Shown here piece after piece: positions 43,968 to 50,463 of a DNA stretch of 50,463 nucleotides. Position numbers and translations under genes: made by a program. This DNA comes from Rhodocyclaceae bacterium (lineage in GTDB: Bacteria; Pseudomonadota; Gammaproteobacteria; Burkholderiales; Rhodocyclaceae). Position 1 is the first letter of the stretch. The number at the start of each line of letters is the position of its first letter. Where the stretch lies: the NCBI GenBank assembly GCA_008080565.1, contig VIKE01000023.1, positions 1-50,463 on the forward strand, read 5' to 3'. A model generated the notes under the pieces. The model was not told where the DNA came from. It ran no database searches and saw nothing but the letters and a program-made list of their open reading frames with translations.

Positions 43968-45230
43968 TTACTTCATTTCCGGCTCGTCCTTCTTCTTGTC
44001 GTTGCCGGCGATGAACGGGCTCCACGGCTGGGCCTTGACCGGGCCGGGCGTCTTCCAGACGACGTTGAACTGGCCGTCGGCCTTCACTTCGCCGATGAAT
44101 ACCGACTTGTGCAGGTGGTGGTTCTTTTCGTCCATCTTCGACATGATGCCGCTCGGCGCCTTGAAGGTCTGGCCGGCCATGGCGGCGATGACCTTGTCGG
44201 TGTCGGTCGACTTGGCCTTCTCGACGGCCTGCTTCCACATGTGGATGCCGATGTAGGTGGCTTCCATCGGGTCGTTGGTGACGACCTTGTCGGCGTTCGG
44301 CAGCTTGGCCTTTTTGGCCCAGTCGCGGTACATCTTCACGAACTTGTCGTTTTCCGGGTTCTTGAGCGACATGAAGTAGTTCCACGACGCCAGGTGGCCG
44401 ACCAGCGGCTTGGTATCGACGCCGCGCAGTTCCTCTTCGCCGACCGAGAAGGCGACGACCGGCACATCGGTGGCCTTGAGGCCGGCGTTGCCGAGTTCCT
44501 TGTAGAACGGCACGTTGGAGTCGCCGTTGATGGTCGACACGACAGCGGTCTTCTTGCCTTCCGAGGCGAACTTCTTGATCTTGGCGATGATGGTCTGGTA
44601 ATCGCTGTGGCCGAACGGCGTGTAGTCTTCCATGATGTCGGCGTCAGCCACACCCTTGGACTTCAGGAAGGCGCGCAGAATCTTGTTGGTGGTGCGCGGA
44701 TAGACGTAGTCGGTGCCGAGCAGCACGAAGCGCTTGGCTTCGCCGCCGTCCTTGGACATCAGGTATTCGACGGCCGGAATGGCTTGCTGGTTGGGCGCAG
44801 CGCCGGTGTAGAAAACGTTCTTTTCGAGTTCTTCGCCTTCGTACTGAACGGGATAGAAGAGCAGGCCGTTGAGTTCCTTGTAAACCGGCAGCACCGACTT
44901 GCGGGAAACGGACGTCCAGCAGCCGAAGGTGACGGCGACCTTGTCCTTGGTCAGCAGCTGGCGGGCCTTTTCGGCGAACAGCGGCCAGTTGGAAGCCGGA
45001 TCGACGACGACCGGCTCGAGCTTCTTGCCCATCACACCGCCGGCCTTGTTGATTTCGTCGATGGTCATCAGCACGGTTTCCTTGAGCGCGGTCTCGGAAA
45101 TGGCCATGGTGCCGGACAGGGAATGCAGCACGCCAACCTTGATGGTGTCTGCTGCTTGGGCGGCCATGCCGATGGACGACAGGGCGGCGGCGAGAACGGT
45201 TGCCTTGATGAAGTTGCGACGATTGCTCAT
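43968..45230 (-). CDS. urtA: Urea ABC transporter substrate-binding protein UrtA
   Basis: Periplasmic binding protein of 420 residues for urea or short amides. The signal peptide has a twin-arginine-like SNRRNFIKA followed by a hydrophobic stretch and AQAAD. Family blocks: VGVLHSLSGTMAISE, WPLFAEKARQLL, FGCWTSVSRKSVLPV, NGLLFYPVQYEGEE, YTGAAPNQQAIPAVEYL and TDYVYPRTTN. The ATG at 45230 has GAGGAG about 6 nt upstream; a longer frame starts in the leader. It is transcribed alone, away from urtBCDE, with its own operator and terminator, which fits the excess of binding protein such transporters need. Confidence 0.95.
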   Translation of the reverse strand: MSNRRNFIKATVLAAALSSIGMAAQAADTIKVGVLHSLSGTMAISETALKETVLMTIDEINKAGGVMGKKLEPVVVDPASNWPLFAEKARQLLTKDKVAVTFGCWTSVSRKSVLPVYKELNGLLFYPVQYEGEELEKNVFYTGAAPNQQAIPAVEYLMSKDGGEAKRFVLLGTDYVYPRTTNKILRAFLKSKGVADADIMEDYTPFGHSDYQTIIAKIKKFASEGKKTAVVSTINGDSNVPFYKELGNAGLKATDVPVVAFSVGEEELRGVDTKPLVGHLASWNYFMSLKNPENDKFVKMYRDWAKKAKLPNADKVVTNDPMEATYIGIHMWKQAVEKAKSTDTDKVIAAMAGQTFKAPSGIMSKMDEKNHHLHKSVFIGEVKADGQFNVVWKTPGPVKAQPWSPFIAGNDKKKDEPEMK

Positions 45231-45284
45231 GGAAGCTCCTCGGAATGGAAATCTGGTCAAACTGCGTTGTTGCAGTGCAGCGCC

Positions 45285-45332
45285 AGATTACGACCGGGGT
45301 GGTTCGCGAGAAATACGTTAGATTGCGTAGGG
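45285..45332 (-). promoter_or_regulatory. Shared urea operator and -10 upstream of urtA
   Basis: Plus strand AATACG (45312), six bases, TGCGTAGGG (45324). On the gene strand TAATCT (45290-45285) follows 21 nt after the motif, giving a leader of about 50 nt. Confidence 0.6.
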
Positions 45333-45351
45333 ATACGCAGCGACCGCTTTG

Positions 45352-45388
45352 CTACGGTCAACCCGAAAAATTGACCAAAATGGACATG
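45352..45388 (-). repeat. Family 1 dispersed repeat upstream of the urtA operator
   Basis: Plus strand CTACGGTCAACCCGAAAAAT then TGACCAAAATGGACATG; it lies 20 nt beyond the operator. Confidence 0.8.
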
Positions 45389-45641
45389 TCGACACGCAGA
45401 GGAGAGAAGGTGGCCGGTATTAGCCATCGAATGCCGTGGAGCTTGTGATAAGCGGCAATCGGCCAGAAGCGGGCTGCTCATGCCTGCTGCCGCAAAGCTG
45501 CCGCAGCGAGCTTCGGAACTGCAATCTGAATAGAGCTAAAAGACAGCGGAGAACGTCCAGAAATTGGTATGGTGCCCTCCACTTTGAAGCAACCATGAGA
45601 ACATACCGCAGTTCAGCAAATTGAACTCTGGAGGAGTGTAG
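45389..45641. other. Gene-free stretch before the GNAT gene
   Basis: About 250 bp with lower G+C and no convincing reading frame, RNA gene or repeat. With the urtA leader and the repeat at 45352, it makes up the longest gap in the window (45231-45641). It ends in a strong ribosome site for the next gene. Confidence 0.5.
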
Positions 45642-46148
45642 GTGAGCTTTGAACTTTCCCCCCTAAAGCCTGAGGATATTCCGTTGTTCAAGCGGGATAT
45701 GCAGATCGCATTTCAGATGGGCGCTGCATCGGAGTTTTCGGACTTGGATGTGCAAGTGTTACCAGAACAGGATATTGACTCATCACTCAATGCCAAGGGT
45801 TCTGTTGCCTACAAAGCCATAGAGGATGGGCAGATCGTCGGTGGCGTAATTGTTGTCATCGACAATTTCACACAACACAATCATTTGGACTTTCTGTACG
45901 TGAAGCACGGGATTCAATCTCGTGGAATCGGCAAGAAGATATGGGAACAAGTGGAGAAGCTCCACGCTGGTACAAAGGTATGGGAAACAGTTACGCCATA
46001 TTTCGAGAAGAGGAATATTCACTTTTACATTAATCGTTGCGGTTTCTCCGCAGTGGAGTTCTACAACCCTCACCACAAAGATCCAGGAACCTCAGAAGAA
46101 ATGATTGGCGGTGATTACTTCTTCCGGCTTGAAAAAGTGATGAAGTGA
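45642..46148 (+). CDS. GNAT family N-acetyltransferase
   Basis: A 168-residue acetyl-CoA-dependent transferase fold. The acetyl-CoA loop is QSRGIGKKIWE (about 88-98), preceded by LDFLYVKHG, and the C-terminal part shows YFEKRNIHFYINRCGFSAVEFYN. The start is a GTG with GGAGGAG about 6 nt upstream. Substrate unknown. It is AT-richer than the surroundings, lies between two family 1 repeats in the same orientation (45352 and 46404), and is followed by a MITE-like element, so the block looks inserted between urtA and the regulator gene. Confidence 0.85.
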   Translation: MSFELSPLKPEDIPLFKRDMQIAFQMGAASEFSDLDVQVLPEQDIDSSLNAKGSVAYKAIEDGQIVGGVIVVIDNFTQHNHLDFLYVKHGIQSRGIGKKIWEQVEKLHAGTKVWETVTPYFEKRNIHFYINRCGFSAVEFYNPHHKDPGTSEEMIGGDYFFRLEKVMK

Positions 46149-46238
46149 CGAATCATTCTCTGAGAGAGCTAAAGGGGCCACGCTCACATTCCCCGAGTAA
46201 CGTCCGCTTTCTCAGGCAGGCAACTACCGCTTAGGGCA

Positions 46239-46387
46239 TATTCTGTTGAAAAACTCAAAACCTGGTTTTTCCAGGGTATGTCGAGACATTCCCGAGGACG
46301 AAATCGTCGAATATAGAGCGATTGTGAACGTCGAGCTTTTTAGCCCGACCTCCCTTTTCGCCAATAAGCGAGTTTTTCAACAGAATA
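46239..46387. mobile_element. MITE-like element with perfect 18-bp terminal inverted repeats
   Basis: Ends TATTCTGTTGAAAAACTC (46239-46256) and its exact complement (46370-46387); the match extends two or three bases further outward with one mismatch. The 149-bp element holds no transposase frame. It may be a deletion remnant of an IS or a non-autonomous relative. No clear target duplication was seen. Confidence 0.75.
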
Positions 46388-46403
46388 GGCAAACAACAGC
46401 CAT

Positions 46404-46440
46404 CCACGGTCAACCGGAAAAAACGGCCAAAATTGAAATC
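46404..46440 (-). repeat. Family 1 dispersed repeat after the response regulator stop
   Basis: Plus strand CCACGGTCAACCGGAAAAAA then CGGCCAAAATTGAAATC; 2 nt from the regulator's stop, in the same sense as the copies after the SNF2 and DUF302 genes. Confidence 0.9.
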
Positions 46441-46442
46441 GC

Positions 46443-47369
46443 TCAGCTACCGCGCATCTTGCTCATGGCGAGATTGGCCGCGGCCGTACGGGTCTCGACG
46501 CCGAGTTTCTCGAAAACGTGTTCGAGGTGCTTGTTGACCGTGCGCGGGCTGTTGCCGAGGATTTCGCCGATGTCGTTGCTCGTCTTCCCCTGCGCCACCC
46601 AATAAAGCACTTCGGCCTCGCGCTGGGTCAGGCGGAAGGCGGCGATCAGGGATTCGACGGCTGAGGCGTCGTTTTCTTCGCGCAGCACGACGAGCCATTC
46701 GTCGTCGCCGGTCTGGTCGTGGAAGGAGGCGAGCAGGCGCTTGTTGCCTTCGGCGATGAGCAGGGCCGGCGCATCGCGGCCGTCGGCGCGGGCGCGCAGA
46801 GCGGCGGCGATCCAGCTCAGCAACTCTTCCGGGGCGACGGTTTCGGGGTTGGCGAAGTAGGCGTTGAGCAGGCTGCGGGCGAGCGGCGTTTGCCAGACGA
46901 CCTTGCTGTCGGCGGCGCGCACGGCGACGGTGGCCTGGCCGAAGGCGTCGAGGGCGCTGCGCGCCTGTTTCATCTGCCGGGCGTTGGCCATGTGGGCGGC
47001 GATGCGGGCCAGCACTTCGGCCGGGCGGATCGGCTTGGTGACGTAATCGGCGCCACCGGCCGCGAAGGCGGCGACGACGTGCTCGGTTTCGGTCAGGCCG
47101 GTCATGAAGACGATGGGGATGTGCTGGGTTGTGAAGTCGGCCTTCAGCCGGCGGGCCACCTCGAAGCCGTCCATGCCGGGCATCAGCGCGTCGAGCAGGA
47201 TGACGTCGGGCAGGCTTTGGCGGGCCCGCTGCAACGCCGCTTCGCCGTGCGTCGCGACGAGCACGGTGTAGCCGGCTTCGTCGAGCGCATCGTGCAGCAG
47301 GGAGAGGTTTTCCGGCACATCGTCCACGATCAGGACGATGTCCGAAATGCTGCGGTCAACGGCTGGCAT
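46443..47369 (-). CDS. Response regulator with LuxR-type DNA-binding domain
   Basis: A 308-residue regulator: receiver domain (about 10-130) with phospho-acceptor Asp60 in LLDALMPGMDG, a middle segment (about 140-235) of unknown fold, and a C-terminal LuxR/NarL helix-turn-helix with LTQREAEVLYWVAQGKTSNDIGEILGNSPRTVNKHLEHVFEKLGV (in parts, about 245-300). The middle segment sets it apart from short NarL-type regulators. It overlaps the end of the permease-kinase gene by 14 nt, so the two surely form one system. The shared motif upstream of urtA, urtB and ureD is its likely target; this is inference. Confidence 0.92.
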   Translation of the reverse strand: MPAVDRSISDIVLIVDDVPENLSLLHDALDEAGYTVLVATHGEAALQRARQSLPDVILLDALMPGMDGFEVARRLKADFTTQHIPIVFMTGLTETEHVVAAFAAGGADYVTKPIRPAEVLARIAAHMANARQMKQARSALDAFGQATVAVRAADSKVVWQTPLARSLLNAYFANPETVAPEELLSWIAAALRARADGRDAPALLIAEGNKRLLASFHDQTGDDEWLVVLREENDASAVESLIAAFRLTQREAEVLYWVAQGKTSNDIGEILGNSPRTVNKHLEHVFEKLGVETRTAAANLAMSKMRGS

Positions 47370-50300
47370 CGCGCATTTTCCTGAGAATTTCCTTCATCGC
47401 ATCGAACTGGAATTGTCGCGCAAGATCGCGCAGGACGCGGACGAATTCGCCGTGACTGGCGTCGAGGCGCTCGATTTCGGCGAGTTTATTGAGGATGCCG
47501 CGCAGGTAGCCGAGGGTGATCAGTTCATCGAGCGCGGCCAGTTCGGTTTCATCGGGCGGCAGCAGCGGCAGGGGTTCGGCCGGCGTGGGCTGTGCCACTG
47601 CGGCGGGGGCGTCGGCCGTCACCCATTCGAGGTCGAGCTTGCGGCCCAGCCAGGTGAGCAGTTCATCGACCTTGAGCGGCTTGACGATGAAATCCTCAGG
47701 CGTCACGCCGACATCATTGTCCAGCCCCTTGTCGTAGGCATTGGCCGAGAGGATGGCGATAGCCGCCTCGTTGTGGCCCTGCTGGCGCAGGCGGCGGATG
47801 GTTTCCCAGCCGTCGATGCCGGGCATGCCGAGGTCCATGAAAATGAGGTGCGGCGCGAAACGCGGCACGGCGGCGAGGCATTCATAGCCACTGGCGGCTT
47901 GCTCGACGACGAAGCCGAGCGGTTCGAGGACGTTCTGCAGCAGGTCGCGATCGACCTTTTCGTTATCGACGACGAGGATTCGCCGGCGCACGCCGACGTA
48001 GCCGATGCGGTTGAGTTTCGGCAACTCCTTCGCCGCCTGTGCCGAATGGACGGAGGGCAGGAAGAGCCGGATGCGGAACAGCGTGCCCTCGCCCGGCGTG
48101 CTGGAGACCTGCATCTCGCCGCCCATGAGGTCGGTCAGCATGCGGGCGATGGTCAGGCCGACGCCGCTGCCCCCTGCCTGCACGCTGCTGCCACGCGTGA
48201 AGGGCTCGAAGATGCGCTCCATGTCGGCGGCCGGGATGCCGGGGCCGGTATCCCGGATTTCGAAGATCGCCATGTCGCGCCGGCATTCGACGCTGAAGGT
48301 GACGCCGCCACGCACCGTAAATTTGACGGCGTTACCCAATACATTGATCAGGATCTGGCGCAGGCGTTTTTCGTCGGCACGAACGACGGCCGGCACTTCG
48401 CCGAGCGGGCGGTATTCGAACGACAAGCCCTTGTTGCGCGCCTGCAGTTCGAACATGCCGACGATCTGCTGCATGAGTTCCGGAAAGTCCATGGCCTTGA
48501 CGTCGAGCGTCAGCTTGCCGCCTTCGATACGGGCGATGTCGAGCGTGCCTTCGATGACCGACAGCAGGTGATCGCCGGATTTGCGGATGACGCTGACCGC
48601 CTGGGCGCGATTGGGCGGCACGTCCTCGTCGGCTGCGAGGATCTGGGCGTAGCCGAGGATGCTGTTGAGCGGCGTGCGCAGTTCATGGCTGATCGCGGTG
48701 ATGTAGCGGCTTTTCGCCTGGTTGGCGTGTTCAGCGACGACACGGGCTTTTTGCAGCGCCTCGTCGGTGCGTTGGTGCGATTCGATTTCCTGCATGAGTA
48801 GCTGCGTCTGGCGGTTCGATTCCTCCTGCGCAACACGCCGGCTTTCCTGGGTCAAGACCATCCACCAGGCGATGACGCCGCTGAGCATGAGCAGTGCGGC
48901 GAAGGTCTTGATGAAGCTGTCCTGCAGGCGGGCAATGACGGCTGAGTCCGGCGCGCCCAGCGCGAGTAGTTCGTGGGTGTAGAGCACCCCGAGGATGAGC
49001 GCCAGAATCGGCACGATGCCCGTCATCAGCAGCAGGTAATGGCCGAGACCGGTCTCAAGATAAGGCAGCGCAGCCTTGGGCAGGATGCGCCGGAGCACGG
49101 CGTTCCATTGCGCGCCAAGACTGGCTTGTGGCTTGCACAAGTCGTGGCAGCGGGCATCGAGCGTGCAGCACAGCGAGCAGATCGCGCCCTGATAGGCGGG
49201 GCAGTAAGCCATGTCCTCGCCCTCGTAGTCACGTTCGCAAATTGAGCATTTTTTCCGGTTGACCGTGGGAATCTCTTTCGGGCGGACCAGGTAGTAGCGA
49301 CCGCCCGTTCCCCATGCGATCAGCGGCGAAACAAGGAAGGCGGCGGCCAGCGCGACGAAGGGGGCATAAGGCTGCAACGCCTCGCCGAACAGCCCGACGA
49401 AGGTGCCGACCGACAGCGCCGAGGCGATGGCCATGGCGCCCACGCCGACCGGATTGATGTCGTAAAGATGGCTCCGCTTGAACTCCAGCCCCGGCGGCGA
49501 CAGGCCGAGCGGCTTGTTGATGACGAGGTCGGCGACCACGGCGGCCATCCATGAAATGGCGATGTTCGAGTAGAGGCCGAGCACCTGACCGAGCGCCTGG
49601 AAAACATCCAGTTCCATGAGCAACAGCGCGATCAGGGTATTGAAGACGACCCACACCACGCGACCGGGGTGGCTGTGGGTCAGCCGGGAAAAGAAATTCG
49701 ACCAGGCCAGTGAGCCCGCGTAGGCGTTGGTGACATTGATCTTGAGCTGCGAAATAACGACGAACAGCGCCGTCGCGGCAATCGCCAGCGTCGTGTTGTC
49801 GAAGACGTGCGAGAAACCGATCAGGTACATCTGGTTCGGGTCGACGGCCTTCTCGGCCGGGATGCCGTTGCGCAGCACGAGCCAGGCGAGCAGCGCCCCG
49901 CCGAGCATCTTGAGGACGCCGGGAACCACCCAGCCCGGCCCGCCGATGATGACGGCGAGCCACCAGCGCCGGGTGTTGGCCGGCGTTTTTTCCGGCATGA
50001 AACGCAGGTAATCGACCTGCTCGGCCATCTGCGTGACCAGCGCGATGCCGACGGTCAGCGCCGCTGCGAACAGATGCGGATTGAAACTGGCATCTCCCCC
50101 CCGCTCGCCACCGTATTGCCAGAGGCCGGACAGCGCCTGCGGGTCTTCAAGGAAGAGGAAAGCATAGGGCAGGACGAGCAGGAAAATCCACAGCGGCTGG
50201 GTCCATGCCTGCAGTTTGCTGATCGCCGTGACACCATGGGTGACGAGTGGAATGACGACCAGCGCGCAGATCAGATAGCCCCATACCGGCGGAATCTTGA

Positions 50301-50463
50301 AGGCGAGTTCGAGCGCGTAGGCCATGATCGCCGCTTCGAGGGCGAAGAAAATAAAGGTGAAACTGGCGTAAATCAGCGAGGTGATCGTCGAGCCGATGTA
50401 GCCGAAACCGGCGCCGCGCGTCAGCAGGTCCATGTCCAGCCCGTGCCGCGCCGCCATGACGCT
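47356..50463 (-). CDS. NCS1-type permease fused to a hybrid histidine kinase (5' end beyond the window)
   Basis: At least 1035 residues; the start lies outside. Order in the visible part: a nucleobase/cation symporter (NCS1) core (about 1-395, with LLTRGAGFGYIGSTI and many membrane segments), a Cys-rich cluster (about 402-442: CSIC, YCPAY, CSLCC, CHDLC) likely to bind zinc, two membrane segments (about 470-550), HisKA with SHELRTPLN (about 590), an ATPase domain (DTGPGIP, GSGVGLTIA), a receiver with the Asp in LIFMDLGMPG (about 872), and a helical C-terminus. A family 1 repeat encodes TVNRKK at the permease-cluster junction. It probably senses a purine, pyrimidine or related nitrogen source; the ligand is unknown. 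Confidence 0.9.
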   Translation of the reverse strand, partial: SVMAARHGLDMDLLTRGAGFGYIGSTITSLIYASFTFIFFALEAAIMAYALELAFKIPPVWGYLICALVVIPLVTHGVTAISKLQAWTQPLWIFLLVLPYAFLFLEDPQALSGLWQYGGERGGDASFNPHLFAAALTVGIALVTQMAEQVDYLRFMPEKTPANTRRWWLAVIIGGPGWVVPGVLKMLGGALLAWLVLRNGIPAEKAVDPNQMYLIGFSHVFDNTTLAIAATALFVVISQLKINVTNAYAGSLAWSNFFSRLTHSHPGRVVWVVFNTLIALLLMELDVFQALGQVLGLYSNIAISWMAAVVADLVINKPLGLSPPGLEFKRSHLYDINPVGVGAMAIASALSVGTFVGLFGEALQPYAPFVALAAAFLVSPLIAWGTGGRYYLVRPKEIPTVNRKKCSICERDYEGEDMAYCPAYQGAICSLCCTLDARCHDLCKPQASLGAQWNAVLRRILPKAALPYLETGLGHYLLLMTGIVPILALILGVLYTHELLALGAPDSAVIARLQDSFIKTFAALLMLSGVIAWWMVLTQESRRVAQEESNRQTQLLMQEIESHQRTDEALQKARVVAEHANQAKSRYITAISHELRTPLNSILGYAQILAADEDVPPNRAQAVSVIRKSGDHLLSVIEGTLDIARIEGGKLTLDVKAMDFPELMQQIVGMFELQARNKGLSFEYRPLGEVPAVVRADEKRLRQILINVLGNAVKFTVRGGVTFSVECRRDMAIFEIRDTGPGIPAADMERIFEPFTRGSSVQAGGSGVGLTIARMLTDLMGGEMQVSSTPGEGTLFRIRLFLPSVHSAQAAKELPKLNRIGYVGVRRRILVVDNEKVDRDLLQNVLEPLGFVVEQAASGYECLAAVPRFAPHLIFMDLGMPGIDGWETIRRLRQQGHNEAAIAILSANAYDKGLDNDVGVTPEDFIVKPLKVDELLTWLGRKLDLEWVTADAPAAVAQPTPAEPLPLLPPDETELAALDELITLGYLRGILNKLAEIERLDASHGEFVRVLRDLARQFQFDAMKEILRKMRDASR
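49239..49269 (+). repeat. Family 1 dispersed repeat inside the permease-kinase gene
   Basis: Plus strand CATTTTTTCCGGTTGACCGT then GGG. Against the gene direction it encodes PTVNRKK, the same frame as in ureF, exactly at the seam between the permease and the Cys cluster. Confidence 0.8.

Noticed and set aside
45270..45286. Sigma-54-like TGGCGC...TGCA upstream of urtA
   Set aside because: The distance between GG and GC is one base short, and urtB and ureD lack it, while another motif is shared by all three.
45436..45624. Short plus-strand frame before the GNAT gene
   Set aside because: No ribosome site or family resemblance, and an Arg/Ser-rich, unlikely product.
47340..47362. GCGGTCAACGG near the start of the response regulator
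   Set aside because: Shares only GGTCAAC with family 1; the A/T-rich half is missing and it codes for normal linker residues.

Overview
The window is GC-rich, densely packed bacterial chromosome. Gene content and order (rdgC-ychJ, argS followed by a SPOR protein, dsbA and thiS-thiG, pilT-pilU, yggS-proC-yggT-yggU, and a full urt-ure urea cluster) point to a betaproteobacterium, most likely a Rhodocyclales member of the Dechloromonas/Azonexus type. This placement rests on protein resemblance and gene order. No rRNA or tRNA gene, CRISPR array, prophage or intact IS element was seen.

Layout. 1-2.7 kb (minus): end of a YheS-type ABC-F gene, ychJ, rdgC and a diheme cytochrome c. 2.8-8.4 kb (minus): a housekeeping run argS, SPOR protein, dsbA, short-chain dehydrogenase, thiS, thiG, trmB. 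8.4-10.4 kb (minus): deoxyinosine glycosylase and a diguanylate cyclase. 10.7-15.9 kb (plus): ubiB, a SWIM/SNF2 helicase and a DUF302 protein. 16-19.7 kb (minus): a FIST sensor protein coupled to a hybrid histidine kinase. 19.7-22.4 kb: cinA-like gene, mobA, a small conserved protein, a candidate small RNA, a cytochrome c5 and an Ala/Lys/Pro-rich exported protein. 22.5-27.9 kb (minus): rep helicase, a small gene whose ribosome site lies in a perfect hairpin, DUF4197, pilU, pilT. 28-30.3 kb (plus): yggS-proC-yggT-yggU. 30.3-50.5 kb: the urea region: ureDABCEF, a DUF559 nuclease-like gene, ureG; an AGE-fold lipoprotein; urtBCDE; small proteins including a Nif11-like one; urtA; a GNAT gene with a MITE-like element; and a LuxR-type response regulator with a hybrid kinase fused to an NCS1-type permease.

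How the urea genes fit together. UrtA binds urea (or a short amide) in the periplasm, UrtBC form the channel, UrtDE power it, and UreABC hydrolyse urea with nickel delivered by UreDEFG. A motif AATACG-N6-TGCGYAGG lies upstream of urtA, urtB and ureD. In all three it sits at nearly the same distance from a -10-like hexamer, which suggests one activator; the LuxR-type regulator and its permease-linked kinase next door are the obvious candidates.

Two dispersed repeat families stand out. Family 1 is a roughly 30-37 bp sequence with core CGGTCAACCSGAAAA, found about twelve times. It lies between genes and also inside five genes, where it is read in different frames and on either strand (FFGLTV in two signal peptides, FFRVDRG in UreD, TVNRK in UreF and the kinase), so DNA rather than protein is what is alike. 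Family 2 is a GC-rich paired palindrome around CCCCTTGTCAGGGG. It occurs three times, all at gene boundaries of the urea cluster: in frame in the 5' ends of ureE and the DUF559 gene, and at the 3' end of urtD. These repeats, the DUF559 gene and the shared urea operator are the most promising leads for something undescribed.
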